A DNA stretch of 64,000 bases from Kitasatospora acidiphila. GTDB taxonomy: Bacteria; Actinomycetota; Actinomycetes; Streptomycetales; Streptomycetaceae. Location of the stretch: contig NZ_VIGB01000003.1 of the NCBI RefSeq assembly GCF_006636205.1, positions 5,384,501 to 5,448,500 on the forward strand. Reading direction: 5' to 3'. A model generated the notes under the pieces. That model did not search any database. It was not told where the DNA came from and saw only the letters and a list, made by a program, of their open reading frames with translations. The translations under genes were made by a program, and so were the position numbers. This document shows, piece by piece, positions 62,391-64,000 of this stretch (its first letter is position 1; every line of letters begins with the position of its first letter).

Positions 62391-63532
62391 ATGAGAGCTG
62401 GCCCCGGCCAGACGGTGGCCGGCAGATACCAGGTGACGGACCGTCCGGCGGCCGTCGGGCCGGGGCTCGGCCGGATCGCCGTGGACGGGCGGACCGGTGT
62501 GCGGGTGCTGCTGGAGGCGGTCGAGCTGCCCGAGCTGCTGGTGCCCGAGCTGACCGGCAGCACCGATTTCGAGGGCAGCCGCTGGCTGGACCCGGAATCG
62601 GTGCTGGCCGAGGTCGCCTCGCTGCTGGCGGCGGTGCCCGAGCATCCGAGGCTCCGTCAGTCGTTCGACGTGACGGCCGAGGACGGCGTGGTCTGGCTGG
62701 CCGTCGAGGAGCCGGCCGCGACCGGCCTGCCCGAGCTGCTGGCGGCCGGGCCGCTGCCGCCGTACCGGGTCGCCGAGGTGGCCGCGGACCTGGTGGCGGC
62801 GCTGGGCGCGGTGCACCGGGCCGATCAGGTGCACGGCAACGTGGCGGCCGAACACGTGCTGGTCTGCGAGGACGGCGCCGCGCTGCTCGGCGGGCTGGCG
62901 GTGGGCGCGGCGCAGGAGGCGCTGGCCCGGGAGCTCGGCGGCGGCGACCCGCGGCGCTGGGGGCAGGCCCGTGCGGGGCTGGTCGGCAGCCGGGCCGAGC
63001 ACTGGCCGCCGGAGCTGCTGACCGACCTGGCCGCAGCCTCCCCGGCAACCGACAGCTGGGCGCTGGGCGTGCTGCTGCACCGGATGCTGACCGGGTGCGG
63101 GCCGTTCGACGAGCAGAGCCCGACCGCGCTGTTCGCGGCGGTCCGGGCCGGCCGGCGGGCGGACAGCGCCGAGTGCGGGCCGCTGCGGCCGCTGGTGGAC
63201 CGGCTGCTCGCCACCGACCCGGCCGAGCGTCCGTCGGCGGCCGAGGCACGGGAGTGGCTCGCCGAGCTGCTGGCAGACGCGCCGGAGCCGTACCGGGCCG
63301 TGCCGCCCGCCGAGGCACTGCCGGCGCTGCGCCCGCGCCGGCTGCCGGTGCGGCGGGCCCGGGGGCCGGTGGCGGTGCGCAGGCCGGGGCCGGCCCCGGA
63401 GGTGGCGGAGCACGCGCGGCACGCACGCGGTGCGGGCGGCGGCCGTCGTGGCTGCTGCCGGTGCTGCTGGTGGGCGGGGTGGTGGGGGCGATGGTGCTGG
63501 CGCTGGTGGCGGTGGTGCAGTTCTCGGGGTGA
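62391..63532 (+). CDS. Predicted membrane pseudokinase, one apparent 1-base deletion
   Basis: The kinase-like fold (VAGRYQVTDRPAAVGPGLG, PATDSWALGVLLHRMLTGCG, ATDPAERPSAAEAREWLAEL) lacks catalytic residues. The Lys is lost (GVRVLLEAVE), HRD is HGN (VHGNVAAEHVLV) and DFG is GGL (ALLGGLAVG). Between about 63400 and 63447 the frame breaks. One added base gives RPSWLLPVLLVGGVVGAMVL, a clear C-terminal membrane helix, ending TGA 63530-63532 (380 aa corrected). Without it the tail is Trp/Cys/Arg-rich nonsense. It probably acts as a scaffold or regulator of neighbouring kinases. Confidence 0.8.
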
Positions 63533-63742
63533 GCGGTGAGCAGGGTGAACGGCATGTCCGGCGTGACCGCCGGTGCTGGCTTGGTCGCCCTGCGAGGCGG
63601 GGAAGGTGAAGGGACGTCACGACCAGATCACGTGGCCGGGTCGGGAACCGCGCCGCGCGTGGATCCGCCTAGTCTTGGGTCTCACACACAGTCCGAGCGG
63701 TGATCAGATTCATGGTGCACCGAAGAGGGGGGAACGGTCGCC

Positions 63743-64000
63743 ATGGGCGGACAGGAGTGGGGTATGGCCGCCACCGGGGCGGGCAGCGGCCCGGAGCGTC
63801 GGATGCTCGCCGGGCGCTACGAGTTGGGTGATCGGCTGGGCCGCGGCGGCATGGGAACAGTGTGGCGGGCCCAGGATCTGATGCTGGACCGCGAGGTGGC
63901 GGTCAAGGAGCTGACGGTCAATCACCTGCCGGAGGAGGATCTGGCGATCCTGCAGTCCCGGATGAAGCAGGAGGCCAGAGCCGCGGCGCGGATCAAGCAC
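63743..64000 (+). CDS. Ser/Thr protein kinase (5' part)
   Basis: The first 86 residues are present before the window ends. After a short leader the kinase domain begins LAGRYELGDRLGRGGMGTVW, with VAVKELTV giving the catalytic Lys and QEARAAARIKH in helix C. ATG 63743 has a strong ribosome site (GGGGGGAACGG). It is the third kinase-type gene in a row, so the cluster continues beyond the window. Function beyond being a kinase cannot be read. Confidence 0.9.
   Translation, partial: MGGQEWGMAATGAGSGPERRMLAGRYELGDRLGRGGMGTVWRAQDLMLDREVAVKELTVNHLPEEDLAILQSRMKQEARAAARIKH

Noticed and set aside
58857..63620. A 1587-codon open frame on the minus strand opposite guaB3 and the kinase genes
   Set aside because: It is a by-product of high-GC codon bias. 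It mirrors three well-supported genes, and its product is low-complexity Arg/Pro/Gly sequence without domains.

Overview
This is high-GC DNA from a Streptomyces-type actinobacterium (family Streptomycetaceae; Streptomyces or Kitasatospora). The evidence is the extreme G/C bias at third codon positions, frequent GTG starts, 4-base gene overlaps, and the developmental regulators WhiD and BldM next to a ShbA-like sigma factor. Gene order also follows, as far as I remember it, the S. coelicolor chromosome from rpoC to the kinase cluster beyond guaB. The window is core chromosome. I see no insertion sequence, prophage, CRISPR array, rRNA or tRNA gene.

Layout. 1-2217: 3' part of rpoC, closed by a strong terminator. 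2403-10009: small accessory block with a DUF4097 lipoprotein, a sensor kinase/response regulator pair, an overlapping sirtuin / cytochrome P450 / ADP-ribosylglycohydrolase chain, a DUF2786 protein and a DUF1707/DUF4190 membrane protein. 10388-14790: str operon (rpsL, rpsG, fusA, tuf). 15341-25141: S10 and spc operons (rpsJ to rplO) with structured spacers ahead of rplN and rpsH. 25469-28905: secY, adk, map, mscL. 29064-32298: infA, rpmJ, rpsM, rpsK, rpoA, rplQ; rpsD is absent here. 32390-36200: truA, an ABC-F ATPase, rplM, rpsI. 36380-45026: amino-sugar and wall precursor genes (glmM, glmS, alr) with coaA, acpS, NAD(P)HX repair and a hydrolase. 45141-49336: t6A tRNA-modification genes tsaE, tsaB, tsaD with rimI. 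Between tsaB and rimI lies a perfect-period 77-base triplication, each unit forming a 26-codon mini-ORF. 49362-51449: NodB lipoprotein and a THUMP-like methyltransferase. 51511-53757: groES-groEL1 behind two CIRCE operators. 53868-57187: LysR regulator, whiD, bldM (with a near-consensus sigma-BldN promoter) and shbA. 57419-60143: guaB and guaB3. 60336-64000: an active Ser/Thr kinase, a predicted pseudokinase, and the start of another kinase.

The genes mostly couple transcription, translation, protein export, chaperone and cell-wall precursor supply, then pass into sporulation control and kinase signalling.

Quality note. Four genes (rplB, the methyltransferase, shbA, the pseudokinase) carry six apparent single-base deletions, where placeable within G/C runs. 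Restoring one base at each gives full-length proteins (rplB becomes exactly 278 aa). These look like sequencing or assembly errors rather than real pseudogenes.

The most unusual signal is the tandem mini-ORF array at 47249-47483. Next come the sirtuin/ADP-ribosylglycohydrolase chain and the structured spacers inside the ribosomal protein operons.
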